Shown: one piece after another, positions 14,797-22,760 of the stretch | Layout of the letters: every line of letters begins with the position of its first letter | Position numbering within the stretch: the stretch's first letter is position 1 | Origin: Casp-actino8 sp037147055 | GTDB taxonomy: Bacteria > Actinomycetota > Acidimicrobiia > Acidimicrobiales > Ilumatobacteraceae | Length of the DNA: 24,773 bases | Direction: 5' to 3' | Assembly (NCBI GenBank): GCA_037147055.1 | Contig: JBAWVW010000023.1 | Coordinates: 1 to 24,773 of the forward strand | Made by a program: the position numbers and the translations under genes | Notes under the pieces: model-generated | Told to the model about the DNA's origin: nothing | Databases searched by the model: none | Seen by the model: the letters and a program-made list of their open reading frames with translations, nothing else

Positions 14797-16415
14797 GCGC
14801 TCGCTATTTCTTTAGCCCAGCGATAATCCGCCTTACCGGACGGACTTCGGTATACCTGATCAACGAAGATAACTCGGCGTGGCGCTTTGTAGGTTGCTAA
14901 AAGTTTCTTGACGTGCTCGATCACTTCAGTCTCAGAAATCTCCCCCAAACGCTCTGCCACCAAGGTGATAATTTCCCCGAAGCGGGTGTCAGGCAATCCA
15001 ACGACGACGCAATCAACAACGTTCGGGTGTGAACGGGCCGCTACTTCAACTTCTTCGGGGTAGACCTTTTCTCCACCCGTGTTAATACACACCGAGCCAC
15101 GTCCGAGAAGATGCACAGTGCCATCTTCATCGATTTCCGCATAGTCACCCGGAATCGTGTACCGCACACCTTCAATCATCCGAAATGTCTGTGCTGTTTT
15201 TTCTGCATCACCAAAATATCCGTCGGGCATTGCTCCCGCAGCCGCGAGAACTCCGTTGCGACCACTTCCAAAGGGAATCTTCTCCCACGTTTGCGGGTCA
15301 AATAAGGACGTATTGGGAGTCGCCATAAATGCGGCAGTTGCCACTGGGTCTTGACCAGGCATTGTCATTGCCACTGCAAATGGCCCACCCTCAGATGCCC
15401 CGATCATGTCCATCACAACTGCTTGAGCTGCTCGCTCCATGAGGGCGCTTTTCATCTCTGAGGACAAGGTCGCGCCCGTAGAAACTATGCGGCTCAGACT
15501 GGAAAGATCGTAGGGCTGTCCCGATAACTCTGCACGTTTCAGTTCTTCAACAATTGGGCGAGCAAATGCGTCTCCGACAATGGAGAGTTGAGAAACCCTT
15601 TCACGCTGAACTAAACGCAGAAGCTCAGCGGCATCAAAACGTCTCCCACCAAGAAGTACGACCGTGCCACCAAGTACAAAAGTTGAAAAAGCCAAAAACA
15701 TTGCTGTCCCGTGCATCAGCGGAGGTGCAGTCATGTTCACTGGGCTTTTACCTGCACCGTTTAGTTCACTAGCGACTCGTGCCACATCGGACACCGTTTC
15801 GGGCAATGGCAAACCCATCGATGCATACCCCGTAAAAGCTAAGGCCCCGAACAGGCCAGTGTGGCTCCAGACAACACCCTTAGGTAATCCTGTTGTTCCC
15901 CCGGTGTACAGCAATAAGGAATCATTTCCTGATCGCACAATTGGTGCCATTGGCGAAAATGTTTCAATGGCTCGCGCGTAGTCAACAGCACCGTCAAGAA
16001 GTTCGCCCTCATCACCGCCGTCTATCTGCAAAAACAGGCGCACCTTTGGCAGTGACGGGCGCGCCTCGCGCACTACATCACGAAATGCGGCGTGATACAC
16101 CAATACCGTTGCGCCAGAATCTGCCAAAACATGAATGATCTCAGGTGCTTTATACCGAAAATTGACATTGACCGTGCTGGCGCGAACTTTGAATGAGGCA
16201 TAGGCGGTCTCTAAATATTCTGGGCAGTTATATAGCAGTTGTCCAACTTTGGCATCATGACCAACCCCGTAGGAGTCAAAAAGAGCGGCGATACGCGAAG
16301 CCCGCTCGTCAAGATCCCGCCAGCGGATATGTATATCGCCAATCACAACTGCAACATGATCCGGCTGCGATGCTGCCAACGCTTCCCACAAGGTGGCCCA
16401 ATTTTCTGTCAACAT
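14793..16415 (-). CDS. acyl-CoA synthetase (ANL superfamily, FadD-type)
   Basis: This 540-residue ligase has the AMP-binding loop LLYTGGTTGLPKG (168-180), a conserved GRGSVCINTGGEKVYPEEVE hinge block and the catalytic lysine K528 in SPSGKADYRWAKE. It is a clear paralogue of the ligase at 17874: both share YNCPEYL, VNVN(F/Y)RY, TGGTTGxPKG, the same CINT(G/A)GEKV(Y/F)PEEVE block and GKADY ends. It is the third gene of the operon ligase-Rieske-ligase, 16 bases after the Rieske stop. The ATG at 16415 has GGAG at a long spacing of 11 bases. The closest described group is the FadD3/FadD17-like actinobacterial synthetases acting on large cyclic or branched acids, but that placement is from memory of motifs, not a search. 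Confidence 0.92.
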   Translation of the reverse strand: MLTENWATLWEALAASQPDHVAVVIGDIHIRWRDLDERASRIAALFDSYGVGHDAKVGQLLYNCPEYLETAYASFKVRASTVNVNFRYKAPEIIHVLADSGATVLVYHAAFRDVVREARPSLPKVRLFLQIDGGDEGELLDGAVDYARAIETFSPMAPIVRSGNDSLLLYTGGTTGLPKGVVWSHTGLFGALAFTGYASMGLPLPETVSDVARVASELNGAGKSPVNMTAPPLMHGTAMFLAFSTFVLGGTVVLLGGRRFDAAELLRLVQRERVSQLSIVGDAFARPIVEELKRAELSGQPYDLSSLSRIVSTGATLSSEMKSALMERAAQAVVMDMIGASEGGPFAVAMTMPGQDPVATAAFMATPNTSLFDPQTWEKIPFGSGRNGVLAAAGAMPDGYFGDAEKTAQTFRMIEGVRYTIPGDYAEIDEDGTVHLLGRGSVCINTGGEKVYPEEVEVAARSHPNVVDCVVVGLPDTRFGEIITLVAERLGEISETEVIEHVKKLLATYKAPRRVIFVDQVYRSPSGKADYRWAKEIASA

Positions 16416-16431
16416 TTTTATGCCAACTCCA

Positions 16432-17877
16432 TCAACCTGGTGGCGTAATGAACGGCGTCAATTCACTGATGTCCCGATGGTCAGCATTCAAACCGTCAAT
16501 GATGCACTGATCAATGTGACGATGGATGAGGCGCATCCGTGCCTCTTGATACAGACCAAAACTGACACCCTTCTTGGCATTCTTGGCGGTGATCTTGAGC
16601 CCCAGTTGGACCTTAGGCAAGTTGGCCATGTCTTGTTCAAAGACATCGGCTAATCCTGTCATCCCTTCGGCTTCTTTCCATGACTGCTCGAGCCTGAGGC
16701 GTTGAATAGGAGCAGGAGCAGGCCGCTCCTGACCATCAGGAACCGGCATCATGCGTAAAACATCCATGTAGCAAGTGTCAGGCGTCGGGCCGGGCCGCCA
16801 ACGATACGTCAGTGATTGTCCCACGCCGGCCCATGGAGCGAAGGCTGGGAACAAGTGATACAAGTGCGCGTCAAGCATTTCTGAATCAGAAACGTTGGAA
16901 AGATCTTTGCCGTATATCGGACCCATCACCGATCGGAAAATCTCGGCTACCACTTCGCGTGCCGATGACCCATCGGGCACTTCGACTGACCCGCGCGCTG
17001 AACGAGCCGAAAAAGCTAAATAGGCGTCTGCTACCTGTTGCTCGCTGAGATCACCAAGATGCGGACTTTGGATGCCGAAGCCGTTGATGAAGCGCGTCAC
17101 ATATGGCGAGTCTGCCCAAATGGAATATTCACTGTTGGTGTCACCCGCGAATTCGAGAATCTGTGGATGCGTGGCGATCACGTGGTACCCCTCGGCAAAG
17201 GCCTCCATGCACACCTTCCAGTTAGCGGGAACCTCCTTGACCGCATGAAAAGCCTTATAACGATTTTCCATATTGAAGTCGCGACCGAAATGCTCAATGA
17301 GTTTGTCGGCAACTTTTTCAAATGGCATCGCCTCAGGATCAAGGTTGACGAAAACAAATCCACACCAAACGGCGACTAAGGCCTGGGGTAGATCAGTCTC
17401 ACTCTCGTGTAACACTTGGGGGAAATCCCATTGCGCAGGGATCTCTGCTAATTCGCCATTGAGATCCCAACGCCAACCATGAAATGGACAGCGAAAAGAA
17501 GCCACTCGTCCATCCTCAACTCGCAACTTTGTTCCACGGTGCAGACATGAATTATGGAAAGCCTTGATTGATCCATCTTTTGTACGCGTCACAATCAGCG
17601 ATTGATCAGCCACGTCATAGACGACATGATCGCCTGGTTGCGCCAATTCATCGAGAGTGCATGCCATCTGCCAAGTCCGAGTCCACATGTACTCATTTTC
17701 TAAAGCGGCGAACTCGTGCGAGGTGTAGCGCAGTTTGGGGACATCGGCCTTGCCTTGAGGCACATAAGAATGATCGGTCAAAGACAATGGGACCTGACGC
17801 GAATCAGCGGCCAAAAGGTCCTGGACGGAGGGGCCTGTGCTGCGTTGTACGCCGATTTCGGATTCAAAAGTAGTCAT
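16432..17877 (-). CDS. Rieske non-heme iron oxygenase, alpha subunit
   Basis: This 481-residue protein has the full two-domain architecture. The Rieske [2Fe-2S] domain carries C111-x-H113 (CLHRG) and C130-x2-H133 (CPFHGW). The catalytic domain has N219, then EAFAEGYHVIATH with E225, E229, H232 and H237, and the likely third iron ligand D416 (EQDMANLPKVQLGL). E229 occupies the bridging position that is Asp in naphthalene dioxygenase. Such enzymes hydroxylate aromatic rings or perform monooxygenation or demethylation, with electrons from a ferredoxin/reductase not encoded here. Its ATG overlaps the stop of the upstream ligase (ATGA). It is a paralogue of the Rieske protein at 20304 (shared PAQWDFP, GFVF(V/I)N, THPQIL). 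Confidence 0.95.
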   Translation of the reverse strand: MTTFESEIGVQRSTGPSVQDLLAADSRQVPLSLTDHSYVPQGKADVPKLRYTSHEFAALENEYMWTRTWQMACTLDELAQPGDHVVYDVADQSLIVTRTKDGSIKAFHNSCLHRGTKLRVEDGRVASFRCPFHGWRWDLNGELAEIPAQWDFPQVLHESETDLPQALVAVWCGFVFVNLDPEAMPFEKVADKLIEHFGRDFNMENRYKAFHAVKEVPANWKVCMEAFAEGYHVIATHPQILEFAGDTNSEYSIWADSPYVTRFINGFGIQSPHLGDLSEQQVADAYLAFSARSARGSVEVPDGSSAREVVAEIFRSVMGPIYGKDLSNVSDSEMLDAHLYHLFPAFAPWAGVGQSLTYRWRPGPTPDTCYMDVLRMMPVPDGQERPAPAPIQRLRLEQSWKEAEGMTGLADVFEQDMANLPKVQLGLKITAKNAKKGVSFGLYQEARMRLIHRHIDQCIIDGLNADHRDISELTPFITPPG

Positions 17878-19517
17878 GCCTGAGACGATCCTTGTGATTC
17901 TTCGAACAAAGTACGCGCTGTCCCATAATCTGCTTTTCCATTCGGGGCGCGCGGTACCGTTGTCACGAATACGAGTTGCTTGGGAACCTTATAACTTGAA
18001 AGTTTAGTTTTCGTGTAGGCGATGACTTCTTCTCCAGTAGGAACACGCTCTCCGGGGTTCACCGAGGCCACACCAACCACGCGTTGTCCAAAGCGCTCAT
18101 CGGGGATTCCGAAAACTAAACAGTCCGCCACCACATCATGGGTTTTGACGGCTTCTTCCACTTCTTCGGGAAAAACCTTTTCGCCTGCAGTATTGATGCA
18201 GTTGGAACCGCGACCCAGCAGAGTGATCGTTCCGTCGGCTTCAACAACCGCCATGTCTCCAGGGAAACTGTAACGAACGCCGTCAAAACTTCTAAAAGTC
18301 CGATCTGATTTTTCAGGATCTTTGTAGTAGCCAATCGGCACGCCAGAGCCGCTCACGCCAACCATGCCTTGTTCACCAGAACCTGCAACGACCTCTTGAC
18401 CAGTCTCAAAGTTGATGACCTTGGTATTGGGCATGGCGCCAAACTTGGCAGTCGTATTGATATTCGCCTTGGTGGCCATCGTCTGACCCATTCCACCTTC
18501 GCTAGAACCAAGAATGTCCATCACGACTGTGGTCGGCATATATTCAAAAATTTCGGCTTTGATATCTGATGAGAACATAGCACCTGTTGACATAATCATT
18601 TTCACTGCCGACGTATCAAAAGGCGTTCCCGTGTCTGACTGTTGTTTGAGAGCTTGCACCATAGGTCGGGCGAAAGCATCACCAACAATGATCAACGTGC
18701 CGACTCCATGACGCTCAACAACACGGAACATTTCCGCGGCGTCAAAAGACTGCCCCTCGAGAAGAACCACTTTTCCGGCCATCAAATGAGGGACGAGTGC
18801 GCCCAGCCAGACTCCTGTGCCATGCATCAATGGGCAACAAGGCATACCGACTGGTTGACCGGATCCTTTATGAATCATTTTGGCTAATGCCGTGACTTCG
18901 TCAATGCTCGTCAAAGCGGGGAGCCCAACAGAATTTGTATAAAAGCCCAAGAAACCCTCGGTGAAGGAGCCCATTGGGTACATCACGCCTTTCGGCATCC
19001 CCGTTGTGCCTCCCGTGTACAACATGTACAAGTCGTCAACACCACGAGCAATACGTTCCGCTGGATCATGATCATCCAAGACCGAGTCCCAAGGGATCGC
19101 CCCCATGACGCCAGCCGAGGAAGAATCAAGGACCTCTATCAAGAGTCGCAATTTGGGCAATCGATGAGCAATTCGTTGAATACGGTCGCCAAGACTTGAG
19201 TGGAAAACTAGAGCTTCACAATCAGCGTTATCTAAAAGATAGAGCAACTCATCGTCAAGGTAGCGATAATTGACATTAACCGGCGTGACCCGATTTTTGA
19301 AGGCCGCGTATTGGGTAATCAAATACTCCGGGCAGTTATACATAAACATGCCAACTTTTGAATGTTCACCAATGCCGTTTAACTCAAAGGCCGCAGCAAG
19401 TCGCGCTGCATACTCGTCATATTGGGACCATGTCACTTCCACGTCACCGTAAGCAATTGCTACGGCATCAGGAAACTCGTCGCCATGCGCCTCAAAAATA
19501 TCTGCGTAAGTCAGCAC
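17874..19517 (-). CDS. acyl-CoA synthetase (ANL superfamily, FadD-type)
   Basis: This protein has 547 residues from a GTG at 19517, chosen because GGGGGAG sits six bases upstream. A GTG five codons earlier would place that ribosome site inside the gene. Motifs are MLYTGGTTGMPKG (165-177), GRGSNCINTAGEKVFPEEVE, and catalytic K528 (RAPNGKADYG). It makes an acyl-AMP and then an acyl-CoA. It heads the operon and overlaps the Rieske gene by four bases, so the two are probably translated together and may serve the same substrate. It is divergent from the HAD gene; the palindrome at 19543-19575 lies just upstream and could control both. It is a paralogue of the ligase at 14793. Confidence 0.92.
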   Translation of the reverse strand: MLTYADIFEAHGDEFPDAVAIAYGDVEVTWSQYDEYAARLAAAFELNGIGEHSKVGMFMYNCPEYLITQYAAFKNRVTPVNVNYRYLDDELLYLLDNADCEALVFHSSLGDRIQRIAHRLPKLRLLIEVLDSSSAGVMGAIPWDSVLDDHDPAERIARGVDDLYMLYTGGTTGMPKGVMYPMGSFTEGFLGFYTNSVGLPALTSIDEVTALAKMIHKGSGQPVGMPCCPLMHGTGVWLGALVPHLMAGKVVLLEGQSFDAAEMFRVVERHGVGTLIIVGDAFARPMVQALKQQSDTGTPFDTSAVKMIMSTGAMFSSDIKAEIFEYMPTTVVMDILGSSEGGMGQTMATKANINTTAKFGAMPNTKVINFETGQEVVAGSGEQGMVGVSGSGVPIGYYKDPEKSDRTFRSFDGVRYSFPGDMAVVEADGTITLLGRGSNCINTAGEKVFPEEVEEAVKTHDVVADCLVFGIPDERFGQRVVGVASVNPGERVPTGEEVIAYTKTKLSSYKVPKQLVFVTTVPRAPNGKADYGTARTLFEESQGSSQA

Positions 19518-19542
19518 TGTCTTCTCCCCCACTGGATTGAAC

Positions 19543-19575
19543 TTGATTTGATCGCCCTAATGATGGGCAAATCAA
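19543..19575. promoter_or_regulatory. palindrome between divergent operons, candidate operator
   Basis: TTGATTTG (19543-19550) and CAAATCAA (19568-19575) are a perfect 8-bp inverted repeat with a 17-base spacer. The spacer holds a nested CCC/GGG (an alternative pairing gives GCCC/GGGC). It lies 26 bases from the ligase GTG (minus) and 24 bases from the HAD ATG (plus), an ideal place for a dimeric repressor acting both ways. No second copy was noticed in other spacers. Confidence 0.5.
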
Positions 19576-19598
19576 ACCCCACTTATAGGGTAGGCGAA

Positions 19599-20249
19599 AT
19601 GTTTGATGACACTGAACAGGGAACGAAGATTCGCGCCATTGTTTTTGATTTCGGTGGCGTCCTGATTACTTCGATCACTCACCAACTCCATAAAATTGCT
19701 ACGCACCATGGAGTGGACGTTGCAACGATGTTGAGCATTCTTTTGGGACCCCACGAGAGTGGTTCTCACCCATGGCATCAAGCTGAGCGCGGCGAGATCG
19801 CCGTTTCCGCTATTCAAGAAGGACTCCAGCCGTGGGCGACGCCGTATGGCGTACGTTTGGCCGGTGACGAGATTGATGACCTTATGGCTCCTGGGCAGTA
19901 CGCGGTCATCACCCCGATGTTGGATAAAGTCGGCGAGTTGCGCAAACGGGGTTACGCAACTGGACTGCTGACTAACTCCTTCGCCGAATTTCGGCCCACG
20001 ATGCAAAGAGATCTCCGTTTTGAGGACTTCTCAGCCGTGGTTGAGTCCTTTGCTGTTGGCTCTCGCAAGCCAGAACCGGCCATCTACGAGGCAACGGCCC
20101 AGATGTTGCACGTTGAGCACTCAGAGATCTTGTATCTTGACGATTTTCCGCAAAATATTGCCATGGCAAGGTCCTTTTCTTGGACCACGATTGAGGTTTA
20201 CGACCCCCTCGTAGCCCTCGCCCAGATTGACAGTTTTTTATCTGACTGA
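19599..20249 (+). CDS. HAD-superfamily hydrolase-like protein
   Basis: This protein has 216 residues from the ATG at 19599; the frame is open further upstream but runs antisense into the ligase. Motif I is FDFGGVL with nucleophile D17 but Gly19 in place of the second Asp. Motif II is LLTNS (123-127), motif III K157 (SRKPEPAIY), and motif IV YLDDFPQN (D181, D182). A helical cap lies between residues 25 and 105. This FDFGGVL type is common in the ACAD10 N-terminal domain, epoxide-hydrolase N-terminal domains and other HADs with phosphatase or unclear activity. TAGGGT seven bases before the ATG might be a leaderless -10. The second Rieske gene follows after 54 bases. Confidence 0.85.
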   Translation: MFDDTEQGTKIRAIVFDFGGVLITSITHQLHKIATHHGVDVATMLSILLGPHESGSHPWHQAERGEIAVSAIQEGLQPWATPYGVRLAGDEIDDLMAPGQYAVITPMLDKVGELRKRGYATGLLTNSFAEFRPTMQRDLRFEDFSAVVESFAVGSRKPEPAIYEATAQMLHVEHSEILYLDDFPQNIAMARSFSWTTIEVYDPLVALAQIDSFLSD

Positions 20250-20303
20250 CATTCGGACACCTCGGTACCACACAAAAGTAATCGGATGGTCAATAATGGG
20301 AGT

Positions 20304-21680
20304 ATGACGACTGTTGAACCCAGACCAGCCCGCTCTCCCGGGGTCAGTTATCAGGAGTTGCTTGATGCCGATACCCATCCAGTCCCCGCGGTGTTGCGCC
20401 TTGAATCTCCCCTCTATTTGGGTGATACGGATATTCCCGTTGAGCGTTACATCTCTAGAGAGTGGCACGAGATTGAGAAAGAACGGTTGTGGAGTCGGGT
20501 CTGGCAGTTCGCATGTCGGGAAGAGCAAATCCCAGATGCGGGCGATTACATCGTTTACGACATCACCAATCAGTCCTACATCGTGGTCCGCCAAGACGAT
20601 GGAACAATTAAGGCGTATCCAAATGCATGTCTGCACCGTGGTCGTCGACTTAAAGATTACGACGGGCATTGCTCGGAGATTCGTTGCCCATTCCACGGAT
20701 TTTCTTGGGCACTCGAAGGTCACCTCACCGATGTTCCTGCTCAATGGGATTTCCCCCACGTTGAAGAACGAAGAGAAGAAGATTTTCATCTCCCCGAATG
20801 TCAGGTAGGTACCTGGGCGGGATTTGTGTTCATCAACCCAGATCCAACATGCGAATCATTGAGAGATTTCCTCGGTGGCATTCAGGAGCAATTTGAGATT
20901 TGGAAGTTAGAAGATCGATTTATTGAAGCCCATGTCACGAAAATCATCGGTGCTAACTGGAAGATTGCTCAGGAAGCTTTCAGCGAGGCTTATCATGTCA
21001 ATGCAACTCACCCGCAAATCCTCCCCTACCTGGCTGATACCAACTCTCAAGTTGATGTGTGGGAAAACTATTCACGCGTGATCACTGCAGGCCTATCGAC
21101 TAGCCCACTGTTGTGGTACGACGTGAGCGAAGATGACATGATGCGCGGAATGCTTGATGTGCGCGTGGATCAAGATAGTCCGATCAAAATTCCCGCCGGT
21201 CAAACCGCGCGCGCCGTTGCCTCAGCCTCAGCGAGAGATCGTTGGCGATCTGCTGTTGGTGATCGAGTCGACTCCATGAGCGACTCTGAGATGATGGACA
21301 GTATTGACTACACAATTTTTCCGAATATGCATCCATGGGGAGCCTTTAACCGTATTGTCTATCGTTTCCGACCAAACGGTGATGATCACCGATCATCAGT
21401 CATGGAAGTCTTCTTTCTCTCGCCCTTTTCGGGCCAGAGACCGCCTAACGCCAAGCGTCGGGATCTCACCATTGACGAACCTTTTACCAACGCCACAGAG
21501 TTAGGCATGTTGGGCAAGGTTTTCCAACAAGATGTTTTCAATATGAGCAAAGTTCAAGCTGGTCTAGAAACAACATGGAAGCCAGGCGTCACCTTGGCTA
21601 ACTACCAAGAGGTCAAAGTGCGCTGGTTGCATAAGCTCCTCGGCGAATTTGTCAACAAAGACTTCACGGGACGACGTTGA
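20304..21680 (+). CDS. Rieske non-heme iron oxygenase, alpha subunit
   Basis: This protein has 458 residues from the ATG at 20304; an ATG six codons upstream is possible. The Rieske centre is C109-x-H111 (CLHRG) and C128-x2-H131 (CPFHGF). The catalytic site is N218, then EAFSEAYHVNATH with E224, E228, H231 and H236, and D410 (FQQDVFNMSKVQAGL). It is a full-length paralogue of the enzyme at 16432, and it too has Glu at the bridging position. The mid-region (about 245-320) differs most between the two, which suggests different substrates. Upstream AATAAT, six bases from the ATG, resembles a -10; GGGAG is too close to the ATG for a ribosome site. A 72-residue ORF follows one base after the stop. 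Confidence 0.94.
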   Translation: MTTVEPRPARSPGVSYQELLDADTHPVPAVLRLESPLYLGDTDIPVERYISREWHEIEKERLWSRVWQFACREEQIPDAGDYIVYDITNQSYIVVRQDDGTIKAYPNACLHRGRRLKDYDGHCSEIRCPFHGFSWALEGHLTDVPAQWDFPHVEERREEDFHLPECQVGTWAGFVFINPDPTCESLRDFLGGIQEQFEIWKLEDRFIEAHVTKIIGANWKIAQEAFSEAYHVNATHPQILPYLADTNSQVDVWENYSRVITAGLSTSPLLWYDVSEDDMMRGMLDVRVDQDSPIKIPAGQTARAVASASARDRWRSAVGDRVDSMSDSEMMDSIDYTIFPNMHPWGAFNRIVYRFRPNGDDHRSSVMEVFFLSPFSGQRPPNAKRRDLTIDEPFTNATELGMLGKVFQQDVFNMSKVQAGLETTWKPGVTLANYQEVKVRWLHKLLGEFVNKDFTGRR

Positions 21681-21681
21681 A

Positions 21682-21900
21682 ATGCGCGGCATTATCCACC
21701 CTTTTAGCAAAGCCTTATATGAACAAGATGGTGAAGGCCATATACGAGTCTCGTTTGAAGATAAATGGGGCTTATTCAACGACAATGGCAGTTACATCGA
21801 AGGTGAGATTCGCGAGTGTGACCCGCAGTTGTGCGGTTGGGTAGGTGGACCCCAAGTGGCGAACCATCGTGTTGTCATTGATCCACTTGAAAGACACTGA
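21682..21900 (+). CDS. small protein downstream of Rieske oxygenase, unknown function
   Basis: The ORF is 72 codons, starting one base after the Rieske stop (TGAAATG), so it is very likely co-translated with it. The sequence begins MRGIIHPFSKALYEQDGEG, has a beta-rich middle (HIRVSFEDKWGLFNDNGSY) and a C-terminal part with two cysteines in CDPQLCGWVGG. There is no signal peptide or membrane segment. I do not recognise the family. The YEQDGEGHIRV and GLFNDNGSYIEG stretches look like a small antiparallel sheet. Context suggests an accessory factor for the oxygenase, but nothing in the sequence proves it. The frame is open back to 21649, inside the Rieske gene. Confidence 0.6.
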   Translation: MRGIIHPFSKALYEQDGEGHIRVSFEDKWGLFNDNGSYIEGEIRECDPQLCGWVGGPQVANHRVVIDPLERH

Positions 21901-21942
21901 ACAGTTGATGGTGCTTAGCCACACGGGCACTCGGATCTTGTG

Positions 21943-22740
21943 ATGGGCGTGACAGATAGTTCGCTGCGGGTTCAAGTCGTGACTGGTGGACACCCATTTG
22001 TAGCCGAACCATTCTTTGCAATCTTTGACTCTATGACAGAAATTGATTGGACCCTAGCCGCTACACCGACACTGGGTTACGACGTTGTTGTTTTTTACGA
22101 CATGCCGGGACTGCAGTTCACAGGCTCCATTCCGCCAGTGAACTTTCCCGAACCAACGCCCGAGCACCTAGGCGTACTACAGGGATTGCAAGACGCTGGT
22201 GTTGGTTTAGTGTTTATGCACCATGCTTTGGCAAGTTGGCCGGCGTGGGAGGGCTTTGCTGAACTCATCGGTGGACGATTTCATTATCAACCGGCGACTT
22301 TACGCGGCACGCAATATCCAGATTCGGGTTATGTTTTTGATGTTCAACACACCATCGAAGTGTTGGATCAACAGCACCCGATCTGTGCGGGATTGAGCGA
22401 CTCATTCACCCTGACCGATGAGTTGTACTGCTGTCCCATCTTTGAAGATGATGTGTTGCCTCTGATGCGGACCAACTTTCCCACTCACGATCCGACTCTT
22501 TTTAGTTCCTCGGACCTAGCGATTCGCGGACAACGCAATAGCAACGCTGGTTGGACGCATCCTGCAGGAAGCAATGTGGTGGCGTGGGTGAAAAAGGCTG
22601 GCAACTCCCCTCTGGCATATCTCCAATTTGGGGACGGTCCAGTGACCTATGGTGATCCGAACTTTCGCAGAGCACTGAGTAACGCCATCACCTGGACAGC
22701 CTCGGCTGACGCTCGACTATGGGCATCAACTGAGGCTTGA
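21943..22740 (+). CDS. ThuA-like protein
   Basis: This protein has 265 residues from the ATG at 21943 (a GTG lies directly before it). It matches the ThuA-like class-I glutamine-amidotransferase-like fold: a first strand ending VTGGHPFV, the central MHHALASWPAWEGFAELIGGR block, DELYCCPIF, and the C-terminal AWVKKAGNSPLAYLQFGDGP ... FRRALSNAITWTA block. ThuA of rhizobia is linked to trehalose utilisation, and other relatives are sugar-related or uncharacterised, so the role here is unknown. It lacks a signal peptide, unlike many secreted ThuA-domain proteins. It follows the small ORF by 42 bases and converges on the nitroreductase operon. No strong ribosome site was seen. Confidence 0.85.
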   Translation: MGVTDSSLRVQVVTGGHPFVAEPFFAIFDSMTEIDWTLAATPTLGYDVVVFYDMPGLQFTGSIPPVNFPEPTPEHLGVLQGLQDAGVGLVFMHHALASWPAWEGFAELIGGRFHYQPATLRGTQYPDSGYVFDVQHTIEVLDQQHPICAGLSDSFTLTDELYCCPIFEDDVLPLMRTNFPTHDPTLFSSSDLAIRGQRNSNAGWTHPAGSNVVAWVKKAGNSPLAYLQFGDGPVTYGDPNFRRALSNAITWTASADARLWASTEA

Positions 22741-22760
22741 GGCAACGAACCTAGGAGAAG

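Noticed and set aside
19422..19598. 59-codon upstream extension of the HAD gene
   Set aside because: It runs through the palindrome and antisense to the ligase start; HAD motif I lies 17 residues after the ATG at 19599, which is normal.
20238..20789. 183-codon minus-strand frame over the second Rieske gene, and a 164-codon plus frame at 20314
   Set aside because: Both are shadows of the Rieske coding sequence, which carries all cluster and iron ligands.
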